64,000 nt of DNA, taken from assembly GCA_903890485.1 (NCBI GenBank), contig CAITBM010000111.1:24806-88805 (forward strand), read 5' to 3'. The DNA is from an uncultured Opitutaceae bacterium (GTDB lineage Bacteria; Verrucomicrobiota; Verrucomicrobiia; Opitutales; Opitutaceae). Both the position numbers and the translations under genes were made by a program. Under the pieces are notes generated by a model. That model did no database searches. It was not told the origin of the DNA and worked only from the letters and a program-made list of their open reading frames with translations. Position 1 is the first letter of the stretch. Each line of letters opens with the position of its first letter. Positions 61,123 through 64,000 of the stretch are shown here, piece after piece.

Positions 61123-63957
61123 TTACGGCACTTCGTAGATTTCCGCCAGCGCCACGCCCGTGGTATTGTTTACTCCCGATACTTGCACCGTGTAAGCGCC
61201 CGGCTGCAGGTTCACTATCATCGCACTGTCAGCACCGCTAGCGGTGAGAGTGAATGCGCCCACAGAAGCGCCGACGCTGGCTATCTGGGCGGGATTGCCA
61301 CTCGTGCCCCAACCGGTGTTCGCGGCGACCGTCGTTGTCCCGCTTAAGAGGCTGAGGCTCGGCTGAGCAAGGTATCCACTTACATTGAACTGCGCCAAAC
61401 TGGGACCGTCGCCCCGCACGAGCAATTGTTCGGTTCCGCTTCCACCGATTACAAACCCTGGAATCAGGATGTTCCCTCCGGTCCCGACCTGTGTTCGGGT
61501 CGAGACGTTGATTAGACGAGTCCCAGTCGAGGAGACCTCGTAGATTTCAGCGAGAGCGACGCCCGTCGTATTGCCAACTCCAGATACTTGAACGGTGTAT
61601 GACCCTGCAGTGAGAACTATGATCACGGCGGAGTCTGCACTCCCCGGCGAAAGGGCAAACGCACCGACACCGGCGGCGGTCGAAGCGATTTGAGACGCAT
61701 TGGAGCTGGTTCCCCAGCCGGTATTGGAGGCGATTACAGCACCGGAACTATTGAATACGCTCAAGCTCGGCTGAGCGAGCACCCCAGAAACGCCAAATTG
61801 GCTAAGACCGGGTCCGTCGGCCCTTATCAGTAACGTTTCCGTACCGCTCCCAGAAATCACAAATCCCGGTATTAGAATATTGCCACCGGTCCCCACCTGC
61901 GCACGGGTCGAAATGTTGACCAGTCGGGTATTGTTTGCAGTTAAGCCCTTTACGCTCAATGTTCCGAGACTGTAGGTCACAGCGCCAAGCTGGGCATTGG
62001 TAATGACGACCGTGTAGGTACCCGCGTCGGCCGCACTAGCTGAAGCGATGAGGTAAGCTGAATTTGTGGCACCCGCGATATTAGCTCCGTTGAGACGCCA
62101 CTGATAGGTCGAAGGTGTGAACTGTGGCGTCACCGACAATGTCACCGACGTGCCAGCCGCAACTGGGCTCGTAGGAGCAGAGACCTGAAATATCTCTTTA
62201 GTCGTTTGATTTATGAACTGTGCGATGTTGGGTGAACCGACACCTGTGCACAAATCGTAGCCTAAACCTGCAGAGTACGCCCCATTGTTTCCGACCGTGA
62301 CATCGTTAAAGGCATTGGTCCCTATCAACGCATATGTCCATCGATTCAGTAGTCCGATTGCCTTTAGTCCGAAACTCGCCCTGTACTGATTCAGCATAGC
62401 CACGACCCCAGCCCAGATCGGCGTCGAAAGGCTGGTTCCCTTGACTCCGCTCTGACTGCCATTTAGCACAATAAATGCACCGGCATACCCGCCCCCTGTG
62501 ACATATGCTTCGGCCATGGATGAAACATCGGGCACGCAACGATACGATCCCGCAGGGACCCCGCTACCGACTTGCCACGCTGGCCGCGAAAAATAGCTGC
62601 TGATTCCCCCACCGGTAGCCATCGGAGTCGTCGAAACCCTGCCAATTTCCGACCAAACCAGTTCGGACGTAGCCTGCAAACTGCTATTGAAGTTCGTCGT
62701 CGTCCCTCCGACAGAAGTCAGGTTCGGGTCGCTGGCCGGATACGAAGGTGTCAAAGGATTGGAAGCGACGTACCCGCTCCCCTGACTGGGCGCATTCGGA
62801 TTTGAACCGCCATCGCCAGAAGCGGCCAAAATTGTGATCCCTGATGCGGCAAGTTGCGCTGTTACTTGAGTTCCCGCCTGCAATAAGGCGGGTGGGTTGT
62901 CGGTTTCGCGCCCCGCGGCGCTTATGGATACGATATTCACCCCTCCGTCGTTGGCGATCTGTGTGCACGCGGCCGCGATGTCCGTAAATGCCAATGTTGG
63001 TATCGCGTAGAATCGGATATTTGCGCCCGGAGCGATTCCTGATGCCCATTCGGCGTCGAGCGAAGCCTCAGTCGCATCACTGGTCTGGCTCGCGGAGGTA
63101 GGTCCCCCATTCACGTTTTCAAGAGCGTAATTGGCCAAGGAACCATTGATTCCGGCTGCCTGCCAAAAGGCGCTAAGGTCAGTTTGAAGCGGCGCTGCAT
63201 CCATGATCACGGCGATGGTTTGTCCGCTTCCAATTATGGGAGAGCCGTTCGCGTCATTGGAGACCGGCACCGAATATGCCGCCAATACATCAGAAGGGGT
63301 GACGTAGCCTGCCATCAGATCAACGTTGGCCACCAAATGGGCATTCGTTTGGAGTCGAATGTGTGGCTGAAGGCCAAGAATGCCTAGCACCGCGTCCTTT
63401 AGGTCGCTCGGCACCGATGGGATGGAAACTGCTGACGTAAACTCACCGTCCATTGTAGCTACCCGAGCAAACGTAACGCTGAATACCTCAGCGATCTTGG
63501 CTATGCTTCCACGCACATATAGATTCGTGTGGTGATTGTCGTTGAGCGTTCGTGCCAATCCCTCGCCTTCAAGCCACGCGGCGGCGCGGGTGTAATCCTC
63601 CCTTAGGGGAAGGTATCTTGATTCCATTTCCTCAGGGGCAATCGTTTCCCCTGCTTGGATGCGGCCCTCCAATTCAGAAAAATTTCGCATCCGAAGGCTA
63701 ACGAGGACATTGAGCGGGGCTTCCTGTTCAAGGGCGGTCAAAACTGATCTTGTAATGTGAGGGCCCGGCCCAGACGGCGTGACTGGGACCGCCATTATTG
63801 AGTCACGAAGGGCAATTCCGCTTTGTGCCCCGGGAATCACACCGCCCATGATTGGGCACACCGTCAAAAACGAACAGATCGAAAGCAGCGTAAACGGTAC
63901 ACGCGTAGCTTCCTCTCTTGCACTGGAAACAAGGCTAGAACCAGCACGCACAAACAT
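61123..63957 (-). CDS. Sedolisin-type (S53) secreted peptidase with Ig-like and tandem C-terminal repeats
   Basis: 944 residues. A hydrophobic leader near residues 20-46 is the signal peptide. Residues about 60-205 are the pro-kumamolisin activation domain. The catalytic domain has EASLDAEW (Glu297, Asp301), SGDGGS (Asp382, oxyanion) and GVKGTSLSTPIW (Ser509), plus the Ca-site-like GYDLCTGVGSPN near its end. An Ig-like segment (about 592-676) and two repeats of about 131 residues follow (678-808 and 814-944). It should be an acid-active extracellular serine-carboxyl peptidase, with the repeats likely for surface binding or secretion. Codon and base composition differ from the upstream region, hinting at transfer. 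Confidence 0.88.
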   Translation of the reverse strand: MFVRAGSSLVSSAREEATRVPFTLLSICSFLTVCPIMGGVIPGAQSGIALRDSIMAVPVTPSGPGPHITRSVLTALEQEAPLNVLVSLRMRNFSELEGRIQAGETIAPEEMESRYLPLREDYTRAAAWLEGEGLARTLNDNHHTNLYVRGSIAKIAEVFSVTFARVATMDGEFTSAVSIPSVPSDLKDAVLGILGLQPHIRLQTNAHLVANVDLMAGYVTPSDVLAAYSVPVSNDANGSPIIGSGQTIAVIMDAAPLQTDLSAFWQAAGINGSLANYALENVNGGPTSASQTSDATEASLDAEWASGIAPGANIRFYAIPTLAFTDIAAACTQIANDGGVNIVSISAAGRETDNPPALLQAGTQVTAQLAASGITILAASGDGGSNPNAPSQGSGYVASNPLTPSYPASDPNLTSVGGTTTNFNSSLQATSELVWSEIGRVSTTPMATGGGISSYFSRPAWQVGSGVPAGSYRCVPDVSSMAEAYVTGGGYAGAFIVLNGSQSGVKGTSLSTPIWAGVVAMLNQYRASFGLKAIGLLNRWTYALIGTNAFNDVTVGNNGAYSAGLGYDLCTGVGSPNIAQFINQTTKEIFQVSAPTSPVAAGTSVTLSVTPQFTPSTYQWRLNGANIAGATNSAYLIASASAADAGTYTVVITNAQLGAVTYSLGTLSVKGLTANNTRLVNISTRAQVGTGGNILIPGFVISGSGTETLLIRADGPGLSQFGVSGVLAQPSLSVFNSSGAVIASNTGWGTSSNASQIASTAAGVGAFALSPGSADSAVIIVLTAGSYTVQVSGVGNTTGVALAEIYEVSSTGTRLINVSTRTQVGTGGNILIPGFVIGGSGTEQLLVRGDGPSLAQFNVSGYLAQPSLSLLSGTTTVAANTGWGTSGNPAQIASVGASVGAFTLTASGADSAMIVNLQPGAYTVQVSGVNNTTGVALAEIYEVP
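61126..61518 (-). repeat. C-terminal repeat 2 of the S53 peptidase
   Basis: Encodes residues 814-944. Opens RLINVSTRTQVGTGGNILIP and closes VQVSGVNNTTGVALAEIYEV. It is the same module as the repeat at 61534-61926. The function of this repeat is not known to me; the module is reminiscent of surface-protein tails in Opitutales. Confidence 0.85.
61534..61926 (-). repeat. C-terminal repeat 1 of the S53 peptidase
   Basis: Encodes residues 678-808. Opens RLVNISTRAQVGTGGNILIP and closes VQVSGVGNTTGVALAEIYEV, matching the second copy closely over its whole length; a five-residue linker (SSTGT) joins them. The DNA of the two copies is visibly diverged, suggesting an old duplication rather than a recent one. 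Confidence 0.85.
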
Positions 63958-64000
63958 CCCGTCCGATGAGATTGAGCGGATCCACCTTTTCGAGTCACCC

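Overview
The window looks like chromosome of a high-GC Gram-negative bacterium, most likely a member of the Verrucomicrobiota, order Opitutales. This rests on the gene mix read by eye: LptE- and BamD-like envelope genes, a chromosomal family B DNA polymerase, DUF5069 and YXWGXW proteins, a putative-Ig membrane protein, GH78 and GH29 glycosidase traces, a fused FbpB-type permease, and a sedolisin carrying tandem C-terminal repeats. No database search was run, so the taxonomic call is an inference. Genes are densely packed, with many 1-4 bp junctions and several convergent overlaps. Family names come from motifs visible in the translations.

Layout. 1-13.6 kb: the 3' end of a DMT transporter, a large membrane protein, a secreted unknown, a cytochrome c-sugar dehydrogenase fusion, a PLP dehydratase, a fucosidase relic beside a GH78 rhamnosidase, ndk, an SDR epimerase, and phr-glgA. 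13.7-23 kb: rnr, DUF5069, family B DNA polymerase, a GT1 glycosyltransferase, and a proS-clpS-DUF2017-like set. 23-31.5 kb: argA, a small lipoprotein, RidA, a purine permease, an ABC permease, a second DMT transporter, and an exported adenosine deaminase-like enzyme. 31.5-39.6 kb: two divergent envelope/lipid operons, glmM-trpD-uppP on the minus strand and rpmF-plsX-fabH-bamD-lptE-rpe on the plus strand. 39.6-49.2 kb: ABC binding protein and ATPase, hpt, uvrB, glutamate dehydrogenase, rpmJ-rpmE2-serB, yqgE and dCMP deaminase. 49.3-57 kb: methyltransferase-type III PKS-NIF3-aroQ, pgsA-pgpA, coaD-TPR-MBL hydrolase, and a histidine kinase broken by an in-frame stop. 57-60.3 kb: an outer-membrane protein, purU and a nitronate monooxygenase-like enzyme. 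60.3-64 kb: tRNA-Cys, then a base-composition change and a large S53 peptidase.

How the genes work together. Envelope biogenesis dominates: peptidoglycan precursors (glmM, uppP), fatty acids and phospholipids (plsX, fabH, pgsA, pgpA), and outer-membrane assembly (BamD, LptE). A purine-salvage theme is visible in the exported deaminase, the NCS2 permease and hpt. The ABC transporter is split: its permease lies at 27.5 kb, about 10 kb from its likely binding protein and ATPase, in a geometry that one inversion would explain. No CRISPR array, insertion sequence, prophage or defence island was recognised. The most informative oddities are the broken kinase, the fucosidase relic, the split ABC system, the MT-PKS pair, and the composition change beside tRNA-Cys.
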